Assembly (NCBI GenBank): GCA_038318565.1
Contig: JBBQCI010000111.1
Coordinates: 1-9,549, forward strand
DNA from: UBA11346 sp038318565
GTDB lineage: Bacteria > Planctomycetota > UBA11346
Reading direction: 5' to 3'
Length of the DNA stretch: 9,549 nucleotides
The notes beneath the pieces were generated by a model. The model was not told the DNA's origin, made no database searches, and worked only from the letters and a program-made list of their open reading frames with translations. Position 1 is the stretch's first letter. Every line of letters begins with the position of its first letter. Shown piece after piece: positions 1 to 8,456 of the stretch. The position numbers and the translations under genes are program-made.

Positions 1-26
1 GTCCGCTCCTAGTCTGCCGCCTTCCC

Positions 27-2444
27 GTGCGCAGCCACCTCCTTGCCTTGTTAGCCCTGTCAGTCCCAGCCATGGTCGTGGCCGCCGAACGGCAGGTCAT
101 GGTCGACGAGGTGCGCATCGAGGGGACACGTAACGTTCATCCCGATCGCATCCGCTTCGTCACCACCGTGCGTGGCGGACGGTCGTACGGAGCCGAACGA
201 GAGCTGGCCCTGGTCCTGGCCGATGATGTGCGAGCAGTAGAACGCATGGGGCCGTTTACCGACACCCGTACCGAGGTGGTGCAGGGGACGGATCCTACGC
301 ATGTCATCGTGATCATCCGGGTCACCGAACTGGCGTATGTGGTCAGTATCGCGTTCGATGGTTTGGATGTGGCCGGCTGGAGTGCTGAAAGTGATCTAAA
401 GAAGCGCATGGACACCAAGGTCGGCGGGTACGTCAACCCGCTGCTGATGGAAAACGACCTGCGTGCGATCGAGCGTTTCTTCCGCGATCAGGGCCACCGC
501 GGGGCGGAGACCCGGGTGCGCCAGCAGGAGGTGCCCGGTGGCATCGCCATGACCGTCGAAGTGGATCTGCCGCCAGCGGTGAAGATCGGACGGGTGTTCT
601 ACAAGGACCTGCCGCGCGAGATGCGCCGCCGTCGGCTTGACGACATCCTGGAACGTAGTCAGGTCAACCGGCCAGGCCGGCCGTGGCAGCCCGAGATGCT
701 ACCGCTCGACCAGGGCGACGTCGTCCGGGCCCTGCAGGATGACGGCTGGCTCGACTGCGTGCTTAACAAAGTCGATATCGAGCATACCGACTTTGTGCGT
801 CCGCTCGAGGACCGCCGCCGCAACGGGCCGGAGTTCGTCCCGGACGGCACCTACGATGACCGCGTCCACCTGATCTACGATCTCACCCCAGGTGATCGCT
901 ATACCCTTGGCAGCGTCAGTTTCGTCGGCAACACCGTCGCCTCCTCCGAGGACCTGCGCGCTGCTTTTACAGTCGAGAACGGCGCCTGGTTCCGCCGCGC
1001 CGACATCAGCCGAGCCATCGAGCGCTCGCGGCGGGTGATCTCCAACAAGGGCTACGCCCGCTGTCGGATCAACCAAGAGCGTCGCGTCGATCTGGAGAAG
1101 CACGAGGTGCATTTGACCCTGCGCTTCGACGAAGGCCGCGAATATCGAGTCGGACGCATCGACATCCGCGGCAACCAGCTGACCCGCGACGGGGTTGTCC
1201 GCCGAGCCATCTGGCTGCACCCAGGCGAACTGTGGAACGACGACGCGATCGATGAGAGCCGGCGCCAGATCCTGCGCGGAGGGCTGTTCAAGGACGACCC
1301 ACGTCGGCCGCTGACTCTGCGTCCCAACTTCCCCGAGGACCGGCCCGATGAGGCCGACCTGGTGGTCGATCTGGAAGAGGAGAGCAGCGGCAGCTTGTCG
1401 GTGCAGGTCGGCTACAGCAGTGCGACCGGCATCTTCGGCCAGTTCGGTTACACCGAGCGGAATTTCGACCTGCTAGGCGCCTTGACCGATCCCACCGGTC
1501 GCTGGCGCGGAGCTGGCGAGATCCTCGGCTTCGACGTCAATTGGAGTCCCGACCGCAACAGTCTGTCGACCAGCTGGACCAATCCGTCCCTGGGCGATGG
1601 CCCTTTCAGCTTCGGTGTCAATGCCGCCCGCACTGAAAGCTCCCAACGCGACTGGAACGAGAAGCGTATCGGCGGTGGTTTTTCGATAGGTCGCTCGTTC
1701 CTGCGCAACGACTTGCGCGTCGGACTGAACTACAGCTATACGGATATCGAAGTCACTGAAGTCCAGGTGGACGCGACCAATGACGCCCAGGTCGGATCGT
1801 ACTTCTACAACGGCCTCGGCTTCTCCGTGGTCTACGACCGGTTGGACAATGTTCGACTGCCGACCAGCGGTATACTGTTGTCGGCCTCTAACACGATGCA
1901 GGGCGGCGTGGTGTTGCCGACGACCGATCCGGTCAACGAATACGTGATCAAGGGCGACGGTTTCGTTCCCATGCTTGAGGCCGACGACGGCGGCGTCACC
2001 TTCACCCATCTCGGGGCGCGCTGGCGTCAGGCGAATGCGGTTGGTGACGGTGAGCGCGTTCCGTTCTATCAGCGCTATCTCGGTGGTGGTCCGGCACCCC
2101 GGCATCGCGGTTTCGGCTTCAACGAGCTTACGCCGAGGTCGATCAACAAGAACGGCTTCCTGGCTGACGATGGCGGTGATCGCGATCTGATCGCGACCGT
2201 TGAAATCAGCTATCCGATCCAGGGCTACAACGAGGGCGTGCGCGGCGTGGTCTTCACCGACGCCGGCAACGTGTGGGCGGAAGGCGAGAAGATGAGCCTC
2301 GGCGACCTGCGCTATGCCTGGGGCTTCGGCGTACGTTTCCCGATGCAGTTCCCGATCTCGCTCGACTTCGCCTGGCTGGTCAAGCCGGAGAGCGGCGAGT
2401 CGTCAACCCAAGTGCATTTCGGATTGGGCCAAGTGCGGTTTTAG
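27..2444 (+). CDS. bamA: Outer membrane protein assembly factor BamA (Omp85 family)
   Basis: BamA is the central subunit of the BAM complex, which folds and inserts beta-barrel proteins into the outer membrane. Seen here: an N-terminal signal peptide (hydrophobic core about residues 5-20, likely cleavage after AA20), then five POTRA domains (about 22-95, 96-178, 179-292, 293-372, 373-453). POTRA 4 and 5 carry the typical GN turns (VGNT, RGNQ). A C-terminal 16-strand-type barrel follows (about 454-805). The lid-lock loop motif is present as H693-R694-G695-F696 (usually VRGF), and the protein ends in Phe, as expected of an outer-membrane beta-signal. Five POTRAs and 805 residues match BamA rather than TamA. 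The GTG start at 27 gives a good signal peptide, but no Shine-Dalgarno is visible and the frame stays open to the left edge, so the true start could lie outside. POTRA3 has an extra segment (about 254-278). The only cysteines are C244 and C346. It is followed by gyrB, not by the usual skp/lpxD genes. Confidence 0.95.
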   Translation: MRSHLLALLALSVPAMVVAAERQVMVDEVRIEGTRNVHPDRIRFVTTVRGGRSYGAERELALVLADDVRAVERMGPFTDTRTEVVQGTDPTHVIVIIRVTELAYVVSIAFDGLDVAGWSAESDLKKRMDTKVGGYVNPLLMENDLRAIERFFRDQGHRGAETRVRQQEVPGGIAMTVEVDLPPAVKIGRVFYKDLPREMRRRRLDDILERSQVNRPGRPWQPEMLPLDQGDVVRALQDDGWLDCVLNKVDIEHTDFVRPLEDRRRNGPEFVPDGTYDDRVHLIYDLTPGDRYTLGSVSFVGNTVASSEDLRAAFTVENGAWFRRADISRAIERSRRVISNKGYARCRINQERRVDLEKHEVHLTLRFDEGREYRVGRIDIRGNQLTRDGVVRRAIWLHPGELWNDDAIDESRRQILRGGLFKDDPRRPLTLRPNFPEDRPDEADLVVDLEEESSGSLSVQVGYSSATGIFGQFGYTERNFDLLGALTDPTGRWRGAGEILGFDVNWSPDRNSLSTSWTNPSLGDGPFSFGVNAARTESSQRDWNEKRIGGGFSIGRSFLRNDLRVGLNYSYTDIEVTEVQVDATNDAQVGSYFYNGLGFSVVYDRLDNVRLPTSGILLSASNTMQGGVVLPTTDPVNEYVIKGDGFVPMLEADDGGVTFTHLGARWRQANAVGDGERVPFYQRYLGGGPAPRHRGFGFNELTPRSINKNGFLADDGGDRDLIATVEISYPIQGYNEGVRGVVFTDAGNVWAEGEKMSLGDLRYAWGFGVRFPMQFPISLDFAWLVKPESGESSTQVHFGLGQVRF

Positions 2445-2446
2445 AC

Positions 2447-2486
2447 TGGGGGCTTTCGCCTCCACGGCCCTTTGGGCCTGCCCCCA
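2447..2486 (+). terminator. Possible bamA transcription terminator (nested hairpin, no T tract)
   Basis: Three bases after the bamA stop, TGGGGGC (2447-2453) can pair with GCCCCCA (2480-2486). Enclosed is a second hairpin, GGCCC-TTT-GGGCC (2466-2478). A GC-rich stem directly after a stop codon suggests a terminator or an RNA 3'-end stabiliser. No run of T follows, so a canonical intrinsic terminator is not shown. Confidence 0.4.
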
Positions 2487-2529
2487 CAGGCTTTGTCGCG
2501 CCTCGATTCCGTCGCTGCGCTCCGCAATC

Positions 2530-2565
2530 GTGGCGGCATCGGCTGTGCCGATTATATGCCGCCAC
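2530..2565. repeat. Inverted repeat: 10-bp stem enclosing a second hairpin
   Basis: GTGGCGGCAT (2530-2539) is the exact reverse complement of ATGCCGCCAC (2556-2565). Inside the loop, CGGC-TGT-GCCG (2540-2550) forms another perfect stem stacked directly on the outer one, leaving ATTAT as a one-sided bulge (2551-2555). The two stems together are 14 bp. Function unknown: it could be a structured RNA element, a dispersed repeat (REP-like) or part of a transcript end. Confidence 0.6.
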
Positions 2566-2580
2566 CGCCGCTCGGCACCC

Positions 2581-2597
2581 GCGTCATTCCATGACGC
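2581..2597. repeat. Inverted repeat: 7-bp stem, 3-nt loop
   Basis: GCGTCAT (2581-2587), loop TCC, ATGACGC (2591-2597) form a perfect 7-bp hairpin about 180 bp upstream of gyrB. Its role is not evident. It could be a protein-binding site or simply part of the inverted-repeat-rich spacer. Confidence 0.5.
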
Positions 2598-2634
2598 GGT
2601 GTCTCATGATGCGGTCGTTTCACGGTTCAAGGAG

Positions 2635-2644
2635 TCGCATGCGA
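2635..2644. promoter_or_regulatory. gyrB: 10-bp palindrome just upstream of the gyrB -10 box (possible operator)
   Basis: TCGCATGCGA is a perfect palindrome, with a loosely symmetric GGAG (2631-2634) and CTCC (2647-2650) on either side. If the -10 box at 2663 is real, the palindrome sits at about -40 to -31, where the -35 hexamer should be. No good -35 hexamer is present there. This suits an activator or repressor site, but the assignment is inference from position and symmetry only. Confidence 0.35.
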
Positions 2645-2662
2645 GCCTCCCCGTAAGGGCTG

Positions 2663-2668
2663 TATAGT
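2663..2668 (+). promoter_or_regulatory. gyrB: Candidate -10 element of the gyrB promoter
   Basis: TATAGT matches the sigma-70-type consensus TATAAT at five of six positions. It lies in the only AT-rich patch of the gap (2661-2680), about 90 bp before the gyrB start, and overlapping alternatives such as TATAGG (2668-2673) exist. No recognisable -35 box stands at 16-18 bp. A transcript would start near 2675 and have a leader of about 84 nt. Confidence 0.45.
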
Positions 2669-2758
2669 ATAGGGTTTAACGGACAGCAGAAATGCGGTTT
2701 CAGGGTTGATGCGCGGGCGGGCCTCCTACACTCCTGCGATCCCCCGAGAGCCGTCGCG

Positions 2759-5173
<2,415 letters not shown>

Positions 5174-5180
5174 TTTGCTT

Positions 5181-5204
5181 CGAGGGGGTTCACGAACCCC
5201 CTCG
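5181..5204. terminator. Strong GC-rich hairpin after gyrB (likely terminator, no T tract)
   Basis: CGAGGGGGTT (5181-5190) and AACCCCCTCG (5195-5204) are exact reverse complements around a CACG loop, seven bases after the gyrB stop. This is the strongest simple stem in the gap and the obvious candidate for ending gyrB transcription. No T run follows on either strand, so it may act with Rho, by stabilising the RNA 3' end, or as part of the larger folded element. Confidence 0.55.
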
Positions 5205-5211
5205 GACCCCC

Positions 5212-5231
5212 GTCCAGGCTGCTGCCTGGAC
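5212..5231. repeat. Inverted repeat: 8-bp stem, 4-nt loop
   Basis: GTCCAGGC (5212-5219), loop TGCT, GCCTGGAC (5224-5231) is a perfect hairpin. It is the second arm of the possible three-way junction after gyrB. Confidence 0.65.
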
Positions 5232-5246
5232 CGCAAACCCCCGGCT

Positions 5247-5282
5247 CACTGACGTTCGCCGATCGGGACAACGACGTCAGTG
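5247..5282. repeat. Inverted repeat: 9-bp arms around a central CCGATCGG palindrome
   Basis: CACTGACGT (5247-5255) and ACGTCAGTG (5274-5282) are exact reverse complements separated by 18 bp. The spacer contains its own 8-bp palindrome CCGATCGG (5259-5266). This could be a protein-binding site, part of a bidirectional transcript-end region, or the end structure of a small dispersed repeat. Confidence 0.6.
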
Positions 5283-5293
5283 GCGGCTCGCTG

Positions 5294-5314
5294 GGCGCGC
5301 GCCAAACGCGCGCC
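5294..5314 (-). terminator. GC-rich hairpin just downstream of menE (possible operon end)
   Basis: GGCGCGCG (5294-5301), loop CCAAA, CGCGCGCC (5307-5314) is a perfect 8-bp stem. It starts five bases beyond the menE stop codon on the minus strand, where a terminator of the men operon would be expected. There is no U tract after it in that direction. Confidence 0.45.
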
Positions 5315-5319
5315 TGCGC

Positions 5320-6612
5320 TCACGAACGGACGCGCAACGCAGCGTCACCATCGCCTACCGGTGACGAGTTTGCGAACATCGTCCGCAGCGTGTGCCGCTG
5401 TAGCTTCCCCAGCGACGAGCGAGGCAACGCATCGACCTCGATGCAGCGGCGTGGCCGCTTGAACCCCGCGATCCGTGGCGCCAGCCACGCATCGAGCTGG
5501 CTGAGGGTAAGGCCTTGGCGCAGGACCACCGCAGCCGCCACGATCTCACCCCAGTGGGCATCAGGCAGTCCAACTACCCCTGCATCAGCGACGAGAGGAT
5601 GGGCCAGTAGAGCGTTCTCGACCTCGACCGCCGCGACATTCTCGCCGCCCGAGACGATCAGTTCCAATACCCGGCTGGTCACGAGCAGACGGCCGTCAAC
5701 GAGCTCTCCGCAATCGCCGGTGGCGTGCCAGCCGCTAATCGGCGAAAGCACGCCGTCGTGTTCGTAACCGTCGCACCGCATCGGGCCATCGACCAAGATG
5801 CGGCCATCGGCGATACGGATCTGCGCGCTGGGGACGGGCAGACCATCTAGCGTTACCATGCTGCCCATCTCGGTGAGTCCATACGTCTCGCGCACCGGCC
5901 AGCCCAGTGCACGGGCCCGCTCCGCCAAATGCGGATCGAGTGGACCGCCGCCGGTTAGGGCGACGCGGAGCAGTCGTGGCGGCGCGGTTTCGGCATCGAC
6001 CAAGCGCTTGAGCATGGTCGGCACGATGCTGACGCCGGTGGCATCGGGTGCAGGAGTTGCCTCCAGCACGATCGCGTAGCCGCAGTGCAGCGCCCGCAGC
6101 GTGGCCATGATGCCACCGACGTGGTCGAGCGGCAGCGGCAGCGACCAGCTGTCGGAAGAAACCAAGTCCAGCGCAGCGACGTGCGCGGTGATGGCGGCGA
6201 CGAGGGCCATTGGGCCCAGGCGAACCGCCTTCGCTGCGCCGGTGCTCCCCGAGGTGAACAGCACCAGGCTGCCAGTAAGCGGACCACCAGTTCCAGCCTC
6301 GCCGCGGAAGACCGTCGGCAGCGCCGTAATTGCCACAGCACTGGCCAGCGGATGTGCAGGATCAGCAATCGTGTGACGGACTTTGGCCCGGCGATGGAGG
6401 GCCTGCAGCTCTCCGATCATCAGTCGGCGGTTGAGCGGAATGACGGTTAGCCCCAGGCGCAGGGCTGCCGCCAAAAACTGGACGGTGTTGTCGTTGTTGA
6501 GGCCACCGAACGCGATGCGGTCACCGCTGACGAGGCCGAGGCCGGTCAGCCACGCGCTGGCTTCCCGCTCGCCCGGCCAGGCCCAGCCGTGGGGAACAGC
6601 CAGTGGCCTCAT
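5320..6612 (-). CDS. menE: 2-succinylbenzoate--CoA ligase (MenE)
   Basis: MenE activates o-succinylbenzoate with ATP and CoA to OSB-CoA, the substrate of the naphthoate synthase MenB in menaquinone synthesis. It belongs to the ANL (acyl-CoA synthetase) superfamily. Motifs in order: the P-loop-like FTSGSTGAAK (119-128), HVGGI in the substrate region (164-168), the TYGLTEMGS block (243-251), TGD (298-300), the hinge region around R314-V-L-E-L-I with SGGENVAAVEVENAL (321-335), and the C-terminal PRSSLGK with catalytic K403. The family Asp of the RxxD hinge motif is Glu here. At 430 residues it is shorter than the usual 450-490, chiefly because the N-terminal 20-30 residues are missing. The start ATG overlaps the menC stop in ATGA (6609-6612), so translation is probably coupled, and no separate Shine-Dalgarno is seen. 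It is the last gene of the operon. Another acyl-CoA ligase function is unlikely given the menA/menC neighbours. Confidence 0.92.
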   Translation of the reverse strand: MRPLAVPHGWAWPGEREASAWLTGLGLVSGDRIAFGGLNNDNTVQFLAAALRLGLTVIPLNRRLMIGELQALHRRAKVRHTIADPAHPLASAVAITALPTVFRGEAGTGGPLTGSLVLFTSGSTGAAKAVRLGPMALVAAITAHVAALDLVSSDSWSLPLPLDHVGGIMATLRALHCGYAIVLEATPAPDATGVSIVPTMLKRLVDAETAPPRLLRVALTGGGPLDPHLAERARALGWPVRETYGLTEMGSMVTLDGLPVPSAQIRIADGRILVDGPMRCDGYEHDGVLSPISGWHATGDCGELVDGRLLVTSRVLELIVSGGENVAAVEVENALLAHPLVADAGVVGLPDAHWGEIVAAAVVLRQGLTLSQLDAWLAPRIAGFKRPRRCIEVDALPRSSLGKLQRHTLRTMFANSSPVGDGDAALRVRS

Positions 6613-7529
6613 GGCGTCACCGCAAAACCGAGTCCAGGCTGCCCGCCGATCAGTGCCGGATCGAAGGTGCCGACATCGCGAGTCAGCAGACTGCCGGTAG
6701 CCAACCCGTGCGGTCCGGCGAGTCCCAGCGACAAGGCGAGATGAGCGGCGTGCGCACGCTCGATCGCGCTGCCCAGGGCCGAGCTCAGGATCACTTCGAT
6801 GCCGGCGAGTCGTGCCATGGCGGTCAGCGCGGCGGTTGCCGCCCAGCCACCCAGCCAGTTGGGCTTCAATACGACGACGTCGCAGGCCCCGATGGCGGCA
6901 GCACGGGCGAGATCATCCTGACCGCGCACGCCTTCGTCGAGGGCGACACGCAGGCCGGCTCGGCGGAGTTCGGCGCAGCCAGCCAGATCGCCGCTAGGCA
7001 AGGGCTGCTCGACGTACTCGACGAGGCTACCTGCCAGCCGAGCGAAGGCGTGGGCGCCGGCGCGGTCCCAACTGCCGTTGGCATCCAGGCGTAGGCGCAA
7101 CCCGGGTTCACGGGCGCGCAACGAGCGCATGCGGGCCGCATCAGCCACTGGATCCCCTGAACTTTTCAACTTCACCGTACCGCCGCCGAGGGCCTCGGTG
7201 TCGCTGCCGGCGAGTCGGTTGGTAGCCACCGATCCAGCCACGCCTGCGAGCGGCTTGTTGGCTTGGCGGGCGGCGTGGTCGAGTCGCGCGCCTTCGATAG
7301 CCGCGAAGGCGCAGGGCGTCGCGGCAGAAGGCTCGAACCCGCTGCGCGCCCGCTCCAGGGCCAGCTCGCATAGCTCGGGCGACTCACCGCCGAATCCGGG
7401 TAGCGGCGCCGCTTCGCCCCAGCCACTCCCAATGTTGACCAGCCAGACGGTGCGTTCCCGGATGTCACCGATGGCGGTTCGCAGCGGGGAACGCAGCGGC
7501 AGATGGATACGGTGGATGACGGGCTGCAC
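6609..7529 (-). CDS. menC: o-Succinylbenzoate synthase (MenC, enolase superfamily)
   Basis: MenC dehydrates SHCHC (2-succinyl-6-hydroxy-2,4-cyclohexadiene-1-carboxylate) to o-succinylbenzoate in menaquinone synthesis. The sequence shows the enolase-superfamily (MLE-type) active site: the K120-L-K122 motif, metal ligands D149 (LDANGSW), E174 (EYVEQP) and D198 (ALDEG), and the second-side lysine K222 (VVLKPN). The N-terminal capping domain is about residues 1-90, and the rest is the (beta/alpha)7-beta barrel. Its 306 residues are near the short end for OSBS, like the E. coli type. The superfamily also includes dipeptide epimerases and N-acylamino acid racemases; the position between menA and menE decides for OSBS. 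The start is GTG at 7529, 2 bp after the menA stop. No Shine-Dalgarno is apparent, so it probably relies on ribosomes arriving from menA. The 3' end overlaps menE by 4 bp. Confidence 0.9.
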   Translation of the reverse strand: MQPVIHRIHLPLRSPLRTAIGDIRERTVWLVNIGSGWGEAAPLPGFGGESPELCELALERARSGFEPSAATPCAFAAIEGARLDHAARQANKPLAGVAGSVATNRLAGSDTEALGGGTVKLKSSGDPVADAARMRSLRAREPGLRLRLDANGSWDRAGAHAFARLAGSLVEYVEQPLPSGDLAGCAELRRAGLRVALDEGVRGQDDLARAAAIGACDVVVLKPNWLGGWAATAALTAMARLAGIEVILSSALGSAIERAHAAHLALSLGLAGPHGLATGSLLTRDVGTFDPALIGGQPGLGFAVTP

Positions 7530-7531
7530 GC

Positions 7532-8395
7532 TCAGCGCACCAGACAGGCCGTGCCGGTCATCGCGGTCACCAACTGCAGCACGGCGGCCAAACCCAGGCA
7601 GCGGTTCAGGCTCCGACCGTGGCTACGCCAGACCAGCAGCGACAGGGCGAGGCCACCGAGCAGGGCCACGGTGCCAGCGCCATGACATCCACCCAGCCAC
7701 CACGCGACCGCCGCGCCAACATGCAATCCCAGGTGGTATATCCGCGTACAACGATCGCCCAATCGGACCGCCAGGGTGCGCTTGCCGGTGCGGGCATCGG
7801 TCGGAATGTCGCGTAGGTTGTTGATCGCGATCAGTGCGGTCGCCTGCAGACCCAGCGCGATCGCCACCAGCCACCAGGCCAGTGGCAGCGGCCACATCGG
7901 ATGCTGCACCCAGGCGCTGCCGAGCACGGCCGCCAGCCCAAAGAACAGCAGCACGAAGAGGTCGCCCAGGCCGATATAGGCCAGTGGCATCGGCCCGATG
8001 GTGTAGGCCAGCGCGGCGATCACGCTGCCGAGGCCGAGCATCCACAACTGCCAGCCACTCTGGCTCGCCAGCCATCCACCCACGCCGGCAGCCAACAGCA
8101 GCACCAGCGCAGCTCCCGTCAGCATGGCCCGAGGACTGATCAATCCGCTTGCCACCGCCCGTGGTGGGCCAAGGCGATCAGGCGTGTCGGCCCCGCGCAG
8201 GGCGTCTCCAGCATCGTTGGCGAAATTGCAGCCGATCTGCAGCAGCAGTGCCCCGACCAGACAACCGATCGCTAGGTCGAGCCGCCAGGTCCCTAGCGAG
8301 GCGGCCAAGGCGGTGCCGACCAGCACCGGGGCGAAGGACGCCGGCAGGGTCTTGGGACGGGTCGCCATGAGCCAGGCACGCAGCATGCGGTGCAT
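7532..8395 (-). CDS. menA: 1,4-dihydroxy-2-naphthoate polyprenyltransferase (MenA)
   Basis: MenA is an integral membrane UbiA-family prenyltransferase. It attaches the polyprenyl tail to 1,4-dihydroxy-2-naphthoate, giving demethylmenaquinone. Seen here: WLMATRPKTLPAS near the N-terminus (typical MenA opening), the first Asp-rich motif around N57-FAN-D61-AGD64 with GAD70, GPPRAVASGLIS (76-87) characteristic of MenA, and the second motif INNLRDIPTD (191-200) followed by GKRTLAVRLG. Eight or nine hydrophobic segments span the 287 residues. It is the first gene of the minus-strand operon menA-menC-menE. Two starts are possible: ATG at 8395, or ATG at 8386 (M4), which lies 9 nt after a GAGG (8396-8399 on the minus strand). 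The second has the better ribosome binding site, and the first has GAGG directly abutting it. The upstream space to the divergent gene is only about 60 bp, so its promoter must lie there or inside that gene. Confidence 0.95.
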   Translation of the reverse strand: MHRMLRAWLMATRPKTLPASFAPVLVGTALAASLGTWRLDLAIGCLVGALLLQIGCNFANDAGDALRGADTPDRLGPPRAVASGLISPRAMLTGAALVLLLAAGVGGWLASQSGWQLWMLGLGSVIAALAYTIGPMPLAYIGLGDLFVLLFFGLAAVLGSAWVQHPMWPLPLAWWLVAIALGLQATALIAINNLRDIPTDARTGKRTLAVRLGDRCTRIYHLGLHVGAAVAWWLGGCHGAGTVALLGGLALSLLVWRSHGRSLNRCLGLAAVLQLVTAMTGTACLVR

Positions 8396-8456
8396 CCTCA
8401 GGCGCGATGCGCGGCCGCAACTTGCGTGGCCCGCACCCGCACACGATCATGCACCC
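8396..8456. promoter_or_regulatory. Divergent intergenic region between menA and the trypsin-like gene
   Basis: This 61-bp space should hold the promoters of both divergent genes. For the + gene, TTGCGT (8422-8427) and GATCAT (8445-8450) are 17 bp apart, with 3 of 6 and 4 of 6 matches to sigma-70 boxes. They would place the transcription start at or near the ATG at 8457. For menA only a GAGG ribosome-binding-like sequence (8396-8399, minus strand) is evident, and I see no clear promoter boxes. It contains the palindrome GCGGCCGC (8411-8418). Confidence 0.3.

Larger units (their letters stand above)
2445..2758. other. 314-bp bamA-gyrB intergenic region rich in inverted repeats
   Basis: I see no convincing gene here. 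Open frames in this stretch are short, lack ribosome binding sites and resemble no protein I know. The stretch holds a hairpin cluster just after the bamA stop, a 10-bp-stem nested hairpin (2530-2565), a 7-bp-stem hairpin (2581-2597), a 10-bp perfect palindrome (2635-2644) and an AT-rich -10-like box (2663-2668). The left part looks like transcript-end or repeat sequence, and the right part like the gyrB promoter and leader. Confidence 0.7.

Noticed and set aside
699..1220. 173-codon minus-strand open frame inside bamA
   Set aside because: It is antisense to conserved POTRA domains, and its composition is that of a GC-bias shadow.
2273..2667. Two overlapping + strand open frames running from the bamA 3' end into the gap
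   Set aside because: Both begin inside the conserved BamA barrel in other frames, have no ribosome binding site, and pass through the inverted-repeat region. The translations are Arg/Ala/Pro-rich without motifs.
7078..7824. 248-codon + strand open frame across the menC/menA junction
   Set aside because: It is antisense to two well-recognised men genes, and its translation is dominated by Arg, Ser, Pro and Ala.
8124..8456. N-terminal extension of the trypsin-like gene by 111 codons
   Set aside because: This part is antisense to the start of menA, is rich in Arg/Ser/Ala/Pro without domain features, and provides no signal peptide. The recognisable fold begins after the Met at 8457.
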